This document shows, in pieces, positions 26,691-35,536 of a stretch of 64,000 nucleotides of DNA. The position numbers and the translations under genes were made by a program. The stretch covers positions 434,001 to 498,000 of the forward strand of contig NZ_JABAIM010000001.1 of the NCBI RefSeq assembly GCF_012641365.1. The letters are read 5' to 3'. The notes below the pieces were generated by a model, which worked only from the letters and a program-made list of their open reading frames with translations, had not been told where the DNA came from and did not search any database. Origin of the DNA: Leeia aquatica (GTDB lineage: Bacteria; Pseudomonadota; Gammaproteobacteria; Burkholderiales; Leeiaceae). Positions within the stretch are counted from its first letter, which is position 1; each line of letters begins with the position of its first letter.

Positions 26691-26722
26691 CCGGTTCGGA
26701 TTCCACTGGAAAAACGGCGCCT

Positions 26723-26752
26723 ATCATACTACCGTCCAGGTCAATTCACCAA
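26723..26752 (-). promoter_or_regulatory. Candidate accA promoter
   Basis: TTGGTG and TATGAT boxes are spaced 18 nt apart on the minus strand, about 30 nt upstream of the accA ATG. Box matches are moderate and no activator site was recognised. Confidence 0.4.
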
Positions 26753-26828
26753 ACCATCAATCCAGACTGTTTGCACCAGCGCTCATGCAACTTCGTCAAA
26801 AAGCAGTGAACATCCGCCAAATGGCGCG

Positions 26829-27248
26829 TCAAACATTTTTGAACACCAGTTCACAACGTGTTGCCGGTTTTTGATAGCCGCGCCGCTTCTCCAGATTGAG
26901 CAAGATCGGGTACTTGACTTTCGGCTCCACCGCCCGCGTTTCCGGATTCCGGCCCAGCAACATCAGGATGGCAATCTGCTCGGCTTGCTGGCAATCCAGC
27001 AAGGCGCATTCTTCATCCGTCAAGGTCAGCTCATAGCTCACCCCGAACAGAGAGGGATCGACCACGCTGAAGGTGATCTCCGGCTGGTCCAGCGATTGCA
27101 GCCAGCGTACCTGTGGCTGGGCACTGCCTTCGTCGTACAGCAGCTGGAAGCGGGTACACTGCTCCAGCCCCGGCAACCCGGCAGGAAAGGTCAGCACGGT
27201 TTCCGGGTCCACATCCAGGGGGCCAAACCATTCGGTCATCACTTGCAT
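26829..27248 (-). CDS. fliW: Flagellar assembly factor FliW
   Basis: A 139-residue FliW-family protein: FGPLDVDPETVLTFPAGLPGLEQCTRFQLL, then WLQSLDQPEITFSVVDPSLF and a C-terminal NLEKRRGYQ. In other bacteria FliW binds flagellin and antagonises the translational repressor CsrA, coupling flagellin synthesis to secretion. AGGAGCACCGC precedes the ATG at 27248. The open frame upstream of it is not needed. No csrA, flagellin or other flagellar gene is adjacent: neighbours are accA and an nfeD-like gene. It is therefore an isolated motility gene. Confidence 0.88.
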   Translation of the reverse strand: MQVMTEWFGPLDVDPETVLTFPAGLPGLEQCTRFQLLYDEGSAQPQVRWLQSLDQPEITFSVVDPSLFGVSYELTLTDEECALLDCQQAEQIAILMLLGRNPETRAVEPKVKYPILLNLEKRRGYQKPATRCELVFKNV

Positions 27249-27387
27249 GCGGTGCTCCTGTTGTGTGTTTGTGTATTCTCCCAGCATAGCGCCCCAAGCC
27301 AGAAAGTACCAGCGCTTGGCAAAGCGACGGGGGTGGCATAGCATAGCGCCGGTACACCGTGCAGTGTTTTCAATTCAAGGACCCCAC

Positions 27388-27819
27388 ATGCATTTCTCCC
27401 CTGTGAGCTTCTGGCTGATTTGCGGACTGGTGCTGGTCGGTCTGGAATTGCTGACTGGCACGTTCTATCTGCTGATCATCGGTGTTGGCACGCTGCTGGC
27501 TGCGGCTGCGGCCTGGCTCGGTCAAGGCCCGGTCATCCAGCTGCTGGCGGCCAGCATCGGCAGCCTGCTGGGTGTGTTGCTGTTGTGGCAGCGACGCAAA
27601 GCCGATACCGGTCTGGCAGCCGCCTCGCCCAGTCTGGACATTGGTCAACAGGTGGAGCGCATCTCAAACCCGCAAGACCGTTTGCAAGTTCGCTACCGAG
27701 GTACGGTGTGGCAGGCCGAGTGGCTTAATGCGCCGGCCGCCGAAGGGGTGCCGCTGTATATTCATGCCATGCGTCAAAATGTGCTGATCATCAGCGATCA
27801 GCCGGTGCAGCAAACCTGA
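27388..27819 (+). CDS. NfeD-family membrane protein
   Basis: A 143-residue protein with closely packed hydrophobic helices in the first 70 residues and a C-terminal OB-fold-like domain (about 85-140; VERISNPQDRLQVRYRGTVWQAEW). This is the short NfeD type that pairs with SPFH/stomatin proteins. It lies 21 nt upstream of such a gene, forming the usual two-gene unit. NfeD proteins are thought to interact with stomatin-like proteins in membrane microdomains or quality control. The protease domain of long NfeD versions is absent. CAAGGA is upstream of the ATG. Confidence 0.85.
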   Translation: MHFSPVSFWLICGLVLVGLELLTGTFYLLIIGVGTLLAAAAAWLGQGPVIQLLAASIGSLLGVLLLWQRRKADTGLAAASPSLDIGQQVERISNPQDRLQVRYRGTVWQAEWLNAPAAEGVPLYIHAMRQNVLIISDQPVQQT

Positions 27820-27840
27820 TTCCCATCCGAGGAGATCATC

Positions 27841-28830
27841 GTGTCTTCCCTGTCGAACCTGCTGGAGTTGTATATGCAGAACGTTGCCCTGATCCTGTTG
27901 GTGGTCGCCGTCATTCTGGTATTCATGTCGATCCGCGTGGTGCCACAGCAAAGCGCGCTGATTGTGGAGCGACTGGGGCGCTTTCGCGCGGTGCTGGAAC
28001 CTGGCCTCAATGTGGTGTTGCCGATGATTGACCGGGTGGCCTACAAGCATAGTTTGAAAGAAATCCCGCTGGACGTCCCCAGTCAGATTTGCATTACCAA
28101 GGACAATACCCAGCTGCAGGTGGATGGCATTCTGTATTTTCAGGTAACCGACCCCAAGCTGGCCTCCTACGGCACCAGTGATTACATCCTGGCCATTACC
28201 CAACTGGCGCAGACCACCTTGCGCTCGGTGGTGGGCAAGATGGAGCTGGACAAAACCTTTGAGGAGCGCGACGAGATCAACCACACAGTAGTGATGGCAC
28301 TGGATGAGGCGGCCGTCAACTGGGGGGTGAAGGTGCTGCGTTATGAAATCAAGGATTTGACGCCGCCCAAGGACATCCTGCACGCCATGCAGGCACAGAT
28401 CACCGCCGAGCGCGAAAAGCGTGCGCTGATTGCTGCCTCCGAAGGCCGCAAGCAGGAGCAGGTCAATATCGCCACAGGTGAACGTGAAGCCGCCATCCAG
28501 CGCTCAGAGGGCGACATGCAGGCGGCGATCAACCAGTCGGAAGGGGAAAAGCAGGCCGCCATCAACAAGGCGCAAGGCGAATCTGAAGCCATTCGGCTGG
28601 TGGCGCGTGCGACCGCCGAGGCTATTCATATGGTGGCGCAAACCATCAAGCAGCCGGGCGGACTGGAAGCCGTCAACCTGAAAGTGGCCGAACAATATGT
28701 CGAGGCGTTTGCCAAGCTGGCCAAGACCGGCAACACCCTGATCGTGCCGAGCAATCTGTCCGATGTCAGTAGCTTGGTCAGCAGCGCCATGCAAGTGGTC
28801 AAGAACAGCGGGACCAGCAGCCAAGGCTGA
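27841..28830 (+). CDS. qmcA: SPFH/stomatin-like membrane protein (QmcA-type)
   Basis: A 329-residue SPFH protein: an N-terminal membrane anchor (about 13-32), then a prohibitin-homology domain (SIRVVPQQSALIVERLGRFRAVLEPGLNVVLP through EERDEINHTVV), and a helical Ala/Glu-rich coiled coil (about 190-260) with repeated EGEKQAAINKAQGESEA-like units. Such proteins form large ring or cage oligomers and associate with FtsH and membrane quality control. GTG is the start codon, with GAGGAG 6 nt upstream. An ATG at 27874 is a weaker alternative. It is co-transcribed with the NfeD gene. A hairpin follows the stop. Confidence 0.88.
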   Translation: MSSLSNLLELYMQNVALILLVVAVILVFMSIRVVPQQSALIVERLGRFRAVLEPGLNVVLPMIDRVAYKHSLKEIPLDVPSQICITKDNTQLQVDGILYFQVTDPKLASYGTSDYILAITQLAQTTLRSVVGKMELDKTFEERDEINHTVVMALDEAAVNWGVKVLRYEIKDLTPPKDILHAMQAQITAEREKRALIAASEGRKQEQVNIATGEREAAIQRSEGDMQAAINQSEGEKQAAINKAQGESEAIRLVARATAEAIHMVAQTIKQPGGLEAVNLKVAEQYVEAFAKLAKTGNTLIVPSNLSDVSSLVSSAMQVVKNSGTSSQG

Positions 28831-28849
28831 ACGGAACAACAGCATTACC

Positions 28850-28878
28850 ACAGGCCATGCCTCGCATGGCCTGTTTGC
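28850..28878 (+). terminator. Hairpin after the SPFH gene, before earP
   Basis: ACAGGCCATGC (28850-28860) pairs perfectly with GCATGGCCTGT (28864-28874) around a CTC loop and is followed by TTGCATT. The T run is poor, so termination may be partial. The earP start lies 18 nt downstream of the stem. Confidence 0.55.
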
Positions 28879-28892
28879 ATTCTGGAGCTCGC

Positions 28893-30029
28893 ATGACCCC
28901 ACCCCGACACTGGGACTTGTTCTGCGCTGTCATCGACAACTTTGGCGATATCGGCGTCTGCTGGCGGCTGGCACGCCAGCTGCAGCACGAGTATCAACAG
29001 CCCGTGCGGCTGTGGGTGGATGATCTGACCGTGTTCCGCCAGCTCTGCCCGAGCGTGGACCCGACACAAGCACAGCAATGGGTTGAGGGCATTGAGATCG
29101 TGCACTGGCTGCCGGACAGGTCCCTCGATCATCTCCAGCCCGGCGAGGTGGTCATCGAGGCCTTCGCCTGCAACCCGCCGGAGGCCTTTCTCACGGCCAT
29201 GGCCCGGCAAGCCGTGAAGCCACTATGGCTGAATCTGGAGTACCTGAGTGCGGAGGACTGGGTGCCGGGCTGTCACCTGCTGCCCTCGCCCCACCCTCGT
29301 CTGCCCCTCCGCAAATATTTTTTCTTCCCTGGCTTTGTACCGGGTACCGGCGGCCTGTTACGCGAAGATGGGCTACTGGCCCAAGTGGCAGCAGATCGCC
29401 AGCAGCGTGCGCTGTTCTGGCAGTCATTGGGGCTGGCGATTCCGGAAGCAGCCTTGTGTGTCTCCCTGTTTGCCTACGAGAACCCCTGCCTGACCGAGTT
29501 GCTGCAGGCCTGGCAGCACAGTCCGGTGCCCATTCATTGCCTGATGCCGCCGGGTCGGGTCGTTCCTGATCTGCTGAAAGCCTTGCAGTGGTCCGAGCTG
29601 CCTGTTGGCCGCAGCGGCAGCCGGGGTGCGTTGACCGTACACGCCCTGCCCTTTCTGTCACCCCGCCACTACGATCAACTGCTGGCCTGCTGTGACCTGA
29701 ACTTTGTTCGCGGCGAAGATTCCTTCGTGCGGGCACAATGGGCTGCACAAGCCATGGTGTGGCACATCTACCCTCAGGCGGAGGACGCCCATGTGCCCAA
29801 GCTGGAGGCCTTCCTCGATGGCTATCTGAGCTCTGCGGACAAGACACTGGCCACTCCGCTACGCCAGCTGTGGCATGCATGGAACGGCTTGGGTCCACTG
29901 GCGGACAGCTGGTCCGCCCTCATGGCGCAATGGCCGCGCTGGCAGCAACACGCCCGCCAATGGCAGCAGCAACAGGCGCAGCAGCCCTCGCTGGCAGACA
30001 ATCTGGTCGAATGGGCCAAAACACGTTAG
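28893..30029 (+). CDS. earP: EF-P arginine rhamnosyltransferase
   Basis: Transfers rhamnose from dTDP-rhamnose to Arg32 of elongation factor P. The 378-residue GT-B protein shows the family N-terminus [24 protein letters not shown], with Asp15 and Asp19 matching the known catalytic aspartates. In its C-terminal half [16 protein letters not shown] holds the nucleotide-sugar binding residues. TGGAG lies 5 nt before the ATG at 28893, so that start is chosen over the in-frame one at 28857. The efp gene follows after 64 bp and carries the matching Arg32, so enzyme and substrate are paired. Confidence 0.93.
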   Translation: MTPPRHWDLFCAVIDNFGDIGVCWRLARQLQHEYQQPVRLWVDDLTVFRQLCPSVDPTQAQQWVEGIEIVHWLPDRSLDHLQPGEVVIEAFACNPPEAFLTAMARQAVKPLWLNLEYLSAEDWVPGCHLLPSPHPRLPLRKYFFFPGFVPGTGGLLREDGLLAQVAADRQQRALFWQSLGLAIPEAALCVSLFAYENPCLTELLQAWQHSPVPIHCLMPPGRVVPDLLKALQWSELPVGRSGSRGALTVHALPFLSPRHYDQLLACCDLNFVRGEDSFVRAQWAAQAMVWHIYPQAEDAHVPKLEAFLDGYLSSADKTLATPLRQLWHAWNGLGPLADSWSALMAQWPRWQQHARQWQQQQAQQPSLADNLVEWAKTR

Positions 30030-30093
30030 AATAAGCTGTTTTGGCGCAGCGTTTTCCGGATTGCGCCTTGGTCAAACTGTACAGGACGTAACG

Positions 30094-30654
30094 ATGAAAA
30101 CCGCTCAGGAACTCCGCTCTGGCAACGTGTTCATGGTTGGCAGCGACCCGATGGTCGTGCAGAAAACCGAATTCTCCAAGTCTGGCCGTAACGCCTCGGT
30201 CGTGAAGATGAAGATGAAGAACCTGCTGACCGGCGCTGCTTCGGAAGCCGTTTACAAGGCCGATGAAAAATTCGACGTGGTGGTGCTGGAAAAGCGTGAA
30301 TGCACCTACTCCTACTTTGCCGACCCGATGTATGTGTTCATGGACGCCGAGTACAACCAGTACGAAGTGGAAAAGGACAACCTGGGTGACGTGCTGAACT
30401 TCCTGGAAGACGGCATGGAAGACCAGTGCGAAGTGGTGTTCTACGATGGCAAGGCCATCTCGGTTGAACTGCCGACCACCATCGTGCGCGAAGTGGCTTA
30501 CACCGAGCCGGTCGCCCGTGGCGACACTTCTGGCAAGGTGATGAAGGCTGCGCGTCTGGCCAGCGGCTTCGAGCTGCAAGTAGCTGCCTTCATCGAAATC
30601 GGTGAAAAGATCGAAATCGATTCCCGCACCGGTGAATTCAAGCGCCGCGCCTGA
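30094..30654 (+). CDS. efp: Elongation factor P, arginine-rhamnosylated type
   Basis: A 186-residue translation factor that binds between the P and E sites and relieves stalling at polyproline motifs. The N-terminal KOW-like domain carries the loop [10 protein letters not shown], whose tip is Arg32, the residue modified by EarP. Lys-type EF-Ps have lysine there. Two OB domains follow, with the C-terminal signature near [32 protein letters not shown] at 30094 begins [19 protein letters not shown] lies upstream. A strong bidirectional-looking terminator follows the stop. Confidence 0.96.
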   Translation: MKTAQELRSGNVFMVGSDPMVVQKTEFSKSGRNASVVKMKMKNLLTGAASEAVYKADEKFDVVVLEKRECTYSYFADPMYVFMDAEYNQYEVEKDNLGDVLNFLEDGMEDQCEVVFYDGKAISVELPTTIVREVAYTEPVARGDTSGKVMKAARLASGFELQVAAFIEIGEKIEIDSRTGEFKRRA

Positions 30655-30674
30655 TTCTCAGACTGCACGCAATC

Positions 30675-30704
30675 AAAAAGCCCCTTGCTTGCAAGGGGCT
30701 TTTT
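30675..30704. terminator. Bidirectional terminator between efp and ugd
   Basis: AAAAAGCCCCTT pairs with AAGGGGCTTTTT around a short GCTTGC loop. The arms give a T run on both strands, suiting the convergent efp (+) and ugd (-) genes. Confidence 0.9.
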
Positions 30705-30724
30705 GTTGTCCCATTACCAGCGGC

Positions 30725-32056
30725 TTAACGTCCCATCGCCAGATATTCAAAGCCTTGGGCGCGTACCAGTGCCGGATCGTACAGGTTCCGCCCGTCAAAG
30801 ATGACCGGCGTTTTCAGCGCTTGCTTTAACCACTCGAAGTCCGGGCTACGGAATGGCTTCCACTCGGTAGCGATCAGCAAGGCATCGGCTTGCGCCACCG
30901 CTGCATTGGCCGATTCAGCAAACTGCACGCGATCCAGCGCGATACCGGCAGCCTGCATCGCCACCCGTCCGGTCTCCATGGCAATCGGGTCAAACACCGC
31001 CACCGTCGCACCGCGCTGCAACAGCCCTTGCAGGATGGTCAGGCTGGGCGCTTCACGCATGTCGTCGGTATTGGGCTTGAATGCCAGTCCCCACAGGGCA
31101 AAATGCCGCCCGACCAGGTCCTCACCAAAGCGTTGCACCACCTTATCCACCAGTCGCTGCTTCTGCTGCTCATTGGCATGCTCTACCGCTGCCAGCACCG
31201 CCAGTTCGACGCCCGAAGCCTGCGCAGTGCGCTGCAGGGCCTGCACGTCCTTAGGGAAGCAGGAGCCACCATAACCAATGCCCGGATAGAGAAAATGATA
31301 GCCAATGCGCGGGTCAGAGCCGATGCCTTGGCGGACCAGCTCAATGTCCGCGCCCAGGCGTTCGGCCAGATTGGCCAGTTCGTTCATGAAGGAAATCCGC
31401 GTCGCCAGCATGGCATTCGCTGCATACTTGGTCAGCTCGGCAGAGCGCACGTCCATCCACACCATGCGGTCATGATTACGCTGGAACGGCGCATACAGCT
31501 CACGCATCAGTTTGCGTGCCGTCTCATCCTCACACCCGACCACGATGCGGTCGGGGCGCATGAAATCTTCAATGGCCGCCCCTTCCTTCAGGAACTCCGG
31601 ATTGGATACCACGCTGAACGGGATATCCACACCCCGCGCCTGCAGCTCCTGCTGTACCGCCTGCCGTACCTGATCGGCGGTACCCACCGGTACCGTGGAC
31701 TTGTCCACGATCACACGGTATTCCGTCATATGGCGCGCCAACTGTCGGGCCGCCGCCAGTACATACTGCAGATCCGCCGAGCCATCCTCACCCGGCGGCG
31801 TCCCCACCGCGATGAACTGCACGGTGCCAAAGGCAGCCGCCTCAGCTGCATCGGTGGTAAACGACAGGCGGCCTGCCGCCACATTACGGCGGATCACTTC
31901 ATCCAGCCCCGGCTCATGGATCGGCACTTCGCCCTGCTGCAGGCGGGCGACCTTGCGGGCATCCACATCCAGACACAGCACCATATTGCCCACATCGGCC
32001 AGACAAGCGCCACTGACCAGCCCGACATAACCGGAACCGACTACGGTAATCTTCAA
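30725..32056 (-). CDS. ugd: UDP-glucose 6-dehydrogenase
   Basis: NAD-dependent double oxidation of UDP-glucose to UDP-glucuronate, a precursor of exopolysaccharide, capsule and lipid A sugars. The 443-residue protein has the N-terminal Rossmann motif [23 protein letters not shown], the [10 protein letters not shown] segment and the catalytic Cys in [13 protein letters not shown]. The C-terminal UDP-binding domain has [13 protein letters not shown]. Its start overlaps the stop of pyrF by 4 nt (ATGA), so it is translated as part of the lapA-lapB-pyrF string. No glycosyltransferases lie beside it. Confidence 0.95.
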   Translation of the reverse strand: MKITVVGSGYVGLVSGACLADVGNMVLCLDVDARKVARLQQGEVPIHEPGLDEVIRRNVAAGRLSFTTDAAEAAAFGTVQFIAVGTPPGEDGSADLQYVLAAARQLARHMTEYRVIVDKSTVPVGTADQVRQAVQQELQARGVDIPFSVVSNPEFLKEGAAIEDFMRPDRIVVGCEDETARKLMRELYAPFQRNHDRMVWMDVRSAELTKYAANAMLATRISFMNELANLAERLGADIELVRQGIGSDPRIGYHFLYPGIGYGGSCFPKDVQALQRTAQASGVELAVLAAVEHANEQQKQRLVDKVVQRFGEDLVGRHFALWGLAFKPNTDDMREAPSLTILQGLLQRGATVAVFDPIAMETGRVAMQAAGIALDRVQFAESANAAVAQADALLIATEWKPFRSPDFEWLKQALKTPVIFDGRNLYDPALVRAQGFEYLAMGR

Positions 32057-32763
32057 ACCACTTCTCCAATCTCCTGCCGGATGGCGTGCAAGGCCGCCAA
32101 CGGATCTTCTGCTCGGGTAATGGGCCGCCCCACCACCAGATAGTCACTGCCAATGGCGATGGCTTCAGCCGGGGTCAGGATGCGCGCCTGATCGTCCGCT
32201 GCCGCGCTGGCCGGGCGAATCCCCGGGGTGACGGTCAGGAATCCGGCACCGCACGCTTGCTTGATCGGCTGCACTTCCTGCGCAGAACTCACCACCCCAT
32301 CAAAACCGCTGCTGCGGGTCAGCGCAGCCAGCCGCAGCACATGCTGCTCCAGCGTGCCCTGTACACCCAGCTCGGCCAGCTCGTCCTGCTGCATGCTGGT
32401 CAGTACGGTGACAGCGATCAACAGCGGGCGATGTGACAAGCCCTCAACCCGCTCGCGCGTGGTTTCCATCATGCGGCGACCGCCGGAGGCATGGACATTG
32501 ACCATCCACACCCCCAGCTCTGCGGCCGCTCGTACCGCTTGCGCCACCGTATTCGGAATATCATGAAACTTGAGGTCAAGAAACAGGCTGAACCCCAGCG
32601 CCTGCAGCTGCTCCACGATCGCTGGGCCTGCACAGGTGAACAGCTCTTTGCCCACTTTCAGGCGGCAGGCCTTGGGGTCCAGCTGTCGGGCCAAGGCTAG
32701 GGCGGAGGCGGCATCGGCATAATCCAGTGCCACCACAATGCGGGGCGAATGAAGCAAAGTCAT
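32053..32763 (-). CDS. pyrF: Orotidine 5'-phosphate decarboxylase
   Basis: Last step of de novo UMP synthesis. The TIM-barrel protein (236 residues) shows [10 protein letters not shown] at strand 1, RLKVGKELF, the catalytic [11 protein letters not shown] (Asp-Lys-Asp triad), VHASGG and VTPGIRP near the phosphate site. Two in-frame ATGs are close together. AGAGG abuts the first (32772) but is 9 nt before the second, so 32763 is preferred. It follows lapB closely, as in E. coli (lapA-lapB-pyrF), and overlaps ugd by 4 nt. Confidence 0.94.
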   Translation of the reverse strand: MTLLHSPRIVVALDYADAASALALARQLDPKACRLKVGKELFTCAGPAIVEQLQALGFSLFLDLKFHDIPNTVAQAVRAAAELGVWMVNVHASGGRRMMETTRERVEGLSHRPLLIAVTVLTSMQQDELAELGVQGTLEQHVLRLAALTRSSGFDGVVSSAQEVQPIKQACGAGFLTVTPGIRPASAAADDQARILTPAEAIAIGSDYLVVGRPITRAEDPLAALHAIRQEIGEVV

Positions 32764-32775
32764 CAGGGCCATCCT

Positions 32776-33942
32776 CTACGGCAAACTGGCTTGCCCGCGC
32801 AGGGCGCTATAGCTTTCCCACTCGGCGCAGCCCGGGCAATGCCAGAAATACTGGCGGGCACGGAAGCCGCAATGGCGGCAGCTGTGCATATTGTGCTTGT
32901 CGGCATGCTGGTGGACCAGGTTACGCACCTGCTCGAGGTCAGCACGGCGCTCCGGTGGCGCCACCAGCAGCTGCACCTGCAGCAGTCGGTCCAGACCGAG
33001 CAGCGAGGGCTGACGGCGCACTTCATCGCGCAGCAGCTCGTAACTGTCCTGCAGTTTTCCGGCCTGCTGCAACGCCAGATTAAGGGGCTCCAGCAAATCC
33101 AGGCTCGGGTAGCGCTGATACAAACCACGCAACAGCGTCAGCCCTTCATCCTGCCGTCCTTCATCCTGATAGATGCGCAGCACCTTCTCGGCCACCATGT
33201 GCAAGTAGTCCGGGTTCTGCTGCTCGATGCGCAGCCACGCTTGCCGCGCGGCATCGGGCTGGCCTTGCATCAAGGCCAGATCACCTTGCAGCAGGGTGGC
33301 ACGTACGCATTTACGGTGCACTTCCAGTGCGGATTGCAAATACGGCCCCGCCACCTCCCACTGTGAAGCGCTCATCGCCCGCTGGGCCAGCTCACAGTAG
33401 AACTGTGCCACTTCATGCTGGTGGGCATGCGCAGCATCCGGCAGTTGGCTGGCCATGTCGATGGCCTTCTGCCACTCCCGCTCCTGCTGATAGATGTTCA
33501 GCAGCGCCATGCGGGCCTCGGTGGCCTGGCCGTTATCCAGCAACTGGCGGTAACTGTCTTCCGCCCGGTCCAGCAGGCCTGCTCGCTGGTAATCCTCACC
33601 CAGCGCCTGCAGGGCTTGTGAGCGCACATCGGGGCTCAGATCGGGACGTTGCAGAATGGATTGATGCAGCTTGATGGCACGGTCAAGCTCGCCCCGTTTG
33701 CGGAACAGGCTGCCCAAGGCAAACTGTAGCTCCACCGCATCCGGGTGGTGATGCGCCACGCTGACCAGCGCGCCCAATGCCCGGTCCGGTTGCTCATTGA
33801 GCAGAAAATTCAATCCTTCAAAATAGGCCTTGGGCACCGCCCGCGAATCGCGCAGCAATTGCCGGATGTCGATACGGGCCGCCAGCCAGCCCAGCCCAAA
33901 GAACACCGGCAGCAGCAACAACCAGAGGTAATCAAATTCCAC
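32776..33942 (-). CDS. lapB: Lipopolysaccharide assembly protein B (TPR, rubredoxin-like)
   Basis: Inner-membrane regulator that couples LPS synthesis to need by directing FtsH to degrade LpxC. The 388-residue protein has an N-terminal membrane helix (about 4-21, WLLLLPVFFGLGWLAA), a run of TPR helices (about 60-350) and a C-terminal rubredoxin-like zinc knuckle with CRHCGF and CPGC. The start codon is GTG (33942), with only a weak CGGA upstream. It follows lapA by 15 nt and precedes pyrF, the same order as in E. coli. Confidence 0.93.
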   Translation of the reverse strand: MEFDYLWLLLLPVFFGLGWLAARIDIRQLLRDSRAVPKAYFEGLNFLLNEQPDRALGALVSVAHHHPDAVELQFALGSLFRKRGELDRAIKLHQSILQRPDLSPDVRSQALQALGEDYQRAGLLDRAEDSYRQLLDNGQATEARMALLNIYQQEREWQKAIDMASQLPDAAHAHQHEVAQFYCELAQRAMSASQWEVAGPYLQSALEVHRKCVRATLLQGDLALMQGQPDAARQAWLRIEQQNPDYLHMVAEKVLRIYQDEGRQDEGLTLLRGLYQRYPSLDLLEPLNLALQQAGKLQDSYELLRDEVRRQPSLLGLDRLLQVQLLVAPPERRADLEQVRNLVHQHADKHNMHSCRHCGFRARQYFWHCPGCAEWESYSALRGQASLP

Positions 33943-33957
33943 AGTGGATCCGTCAGA

Positions 33958-34251
33958 TCAGAGAACGGCGTCGGATGCCGGTTGGGTCAGCGGGCTGGCA
34001 GCAGCATTGCGGTTGCGCAACTCCCGTTTGAGGGCGAGCAACTCACGACGCACGCGCATCACGAACACCATGCTGGCCAGCAGGCCAAACAGGGTGCCCA
34101 CGGCAAAGAACACCAGCAGCAACACCACCAGCGGCGTCTGCCAGGCATGACCCTGAAACAGGTTCAGACTGACCGTCTGGCCGTTTTTCATGGCAAACGC
34201 CAGCAGCAGGATGAACAGGGTGATTTTCAGCAGCAGGAACACATAGCGCAT
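33958..34251 (-). CDS. lapA: Lipopolysaccharide assembly protein A
   Basis: A 97-residue inner-membrane protein with two hydrophobic helices (about 4-22 and 42-66) around an NGQTVSLNLFQGHAWQTPLVV segment typical of LapA/DUF1049, and a basic cytoplasmic tail rich in Arg and Leu. AGAGG sits 7 nt before the ATG at 34251, which is preferred over the ATG ten codons upstream. Encoded directly before lapB, with which it is thought to act. It starts about 85 nt after the metZ stop. Confidence 0.9.
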   Translation of the reverse strand: MRYVFLLLKITLFILLLAFAMKNGQTVSLNLFQGHAWQTPLVVLLLVFFAVGTLFGLLASMVFVMRVRRELLALKRELRNRNAAASPLTQPASDAVL

Positions 34252-34335
34252 CGCGGCACCTCTCCAAGCATAACCCCGCATTGTACCGGAGAAGCGCCCT
34301 CACGGACAGGCGCACCCCGGTGCGTCCAGCGCGCC

Positions 34336-35532
34336 TTACGCCAGACGGGCCAGCCCCCGTGCCAGGTCCGCTTGCAGATCCTGTACTGACTCCAGCCCGA
34401 CCGACACCCGCAGCAGCCCCTCACCAATACCCGCCAGCTCACGGGCCTCCGGGCTGATGCGGAAGTGGGTGGTGGTGGCCGGGTGGGTGATGGTGCTGCG
34501 CGAATCCCCCAAATTGCCGGTGATGGAAATCAGCTGGCAGGCATCAATCACCTGCCATGCGGCCTCACGCCCGCCCACCACCACAAAAGACAGCATGCCA
34601 CCCGGCAGTGCCAGTTGCGCGCTGGCCAGCTCATGCTGCGGGTGGTCAGGCAAACCGGGATAGAACACCCGCTTGACCGCCGACTGCGCTTGCAGCCAGG
34701 CGGCCAGTTCGGCAGCGTTGCGGCAGTGCCGCTCCATGCGCAGCGGCAAGGTTTCCAGTGCCTTCAACAGCACCCAGGCATTGAAGGCAGACAGCGTCGG
34801 CCCGGCGGTGCGCAGGTAGAGGAATACTTGCTGCATCAGGTCCGCCTTGCCCAGCACCGCGCCACCCAGCACGCGACCCTGTCCATCCAGATATTTGGTG
34901 GCCGAATGCACCACCAGATCCGCCCCCATCTGCAAAGGCTTCTGCAGGATCGGGGTCGCAAAACAGTTGTCGACCGCCAGCAGTGCACCCGCCTGGTGCG
35001 CAATTTCCGCCACGGCGCGGATATCGCCCACTTCGGTCAGCGGGTTGGACGGTGTTTCCATGAAGAACAGGCGGGTATTTGGCTGCACCGCATCGCGCCA
35101 AGCGGCTGTCTCCGACAGCGGCACATAGCTGACACTGATGCCGAAGCGGGAGAGGATGTTGTTGAACAGGCCAATGGTGGAGCCAAACAGGCTTTGCGAG
35201 GCGACGATGTGGTCACCCTGCTTCAGCAAGGCCATGCACAGCGCATTGATGGCCGACATGCCGCTGGCAGTGGCCACACAGCGCTCTGCCCCTTCCAGCG
35301 CCGCCAGCCGGTTTTCAAACATGGTGACAGAGGGATTGGTAAAGCGCGAGTAGGTATAACCCGGCTCCACCTCGGCAAAGCGGGCAGCCGCTTCAGCAGC
35401 GGAAGTGAACACATAGCTCGAGGTGGGATACATCGCCTCGCTGTGCTCGCCAAAGGGTGAGCGTTCCGTGCCGGCGCGGATGGCCAGCGTCTCATCATCC
35501 CAGTCCGGTGTACCGGCTCCCTGCTGCTGCAT
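34336..35532 (-). CDS. metZ: O-succinylhomoserine sulfhydrylase
   Basis: PLP enzyme (398 residues) that makes homocysteine from O-succinylhomoserine and sulfide, bypassing cystathionine. Family landmarks: YSRFTNPSVTMFENRLAALEGAE, the PLP lysine in HSATKYLDGQGRVLGG, and the C-terminal SLGDSRSTITHPATTTH-like stretch (LGDSRSTITHPATTTHFR). It begins 4 nt after the purF stop, with GGAGAG inside the purF end, so the two are co-transcribed. The purF-metZ order is common in beta- and gammaproteobacteria. Confidence 0.93.
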   Translation of the reverse strand: MQQQGAGTPDWDDETLAIRAGTERSPFGEHSEAMYPTSSYVFTSAAEAAARFAEVEPGYTYSRFTNPSVTMFENRLAALEGAERCVATASGMSAINALCMALLKQGDHIVASQSLFGSTIGLFNNILSRFGISVSYVPLSETAAWRDAVQPNTRLFFMETPSNPLTEVGDIRAVAEIAHQAGALLAVDNCFATPILQKPLQMGADLVVHSATKYLDGQGRVLGGAVLGKADLMQQVFLYLRTAGPTLSAFNAWVLLKALETLPLRMERHCRNAAELAAWLQAQSAVKRVFYPGLPDHPQHELASAQLALPGGMLSFVVVGGREAAWQVIDACQLISITGNLGDSRSTITHPATTTHFRISPEARELAGIGEGLLRVSVGLESVQDLQADLARGLARLA

Positions 35533-35536
35533 GTGT

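Noticed and set aside
27283-27350. Direct repeat AGCATAGCGCC (27283-27293 and 27340-27350) between fliW and the nfeD-like gene
   Set aside because: Only two short copies 46 nt apart with no palindrome or promoter alignment; it could be chance.
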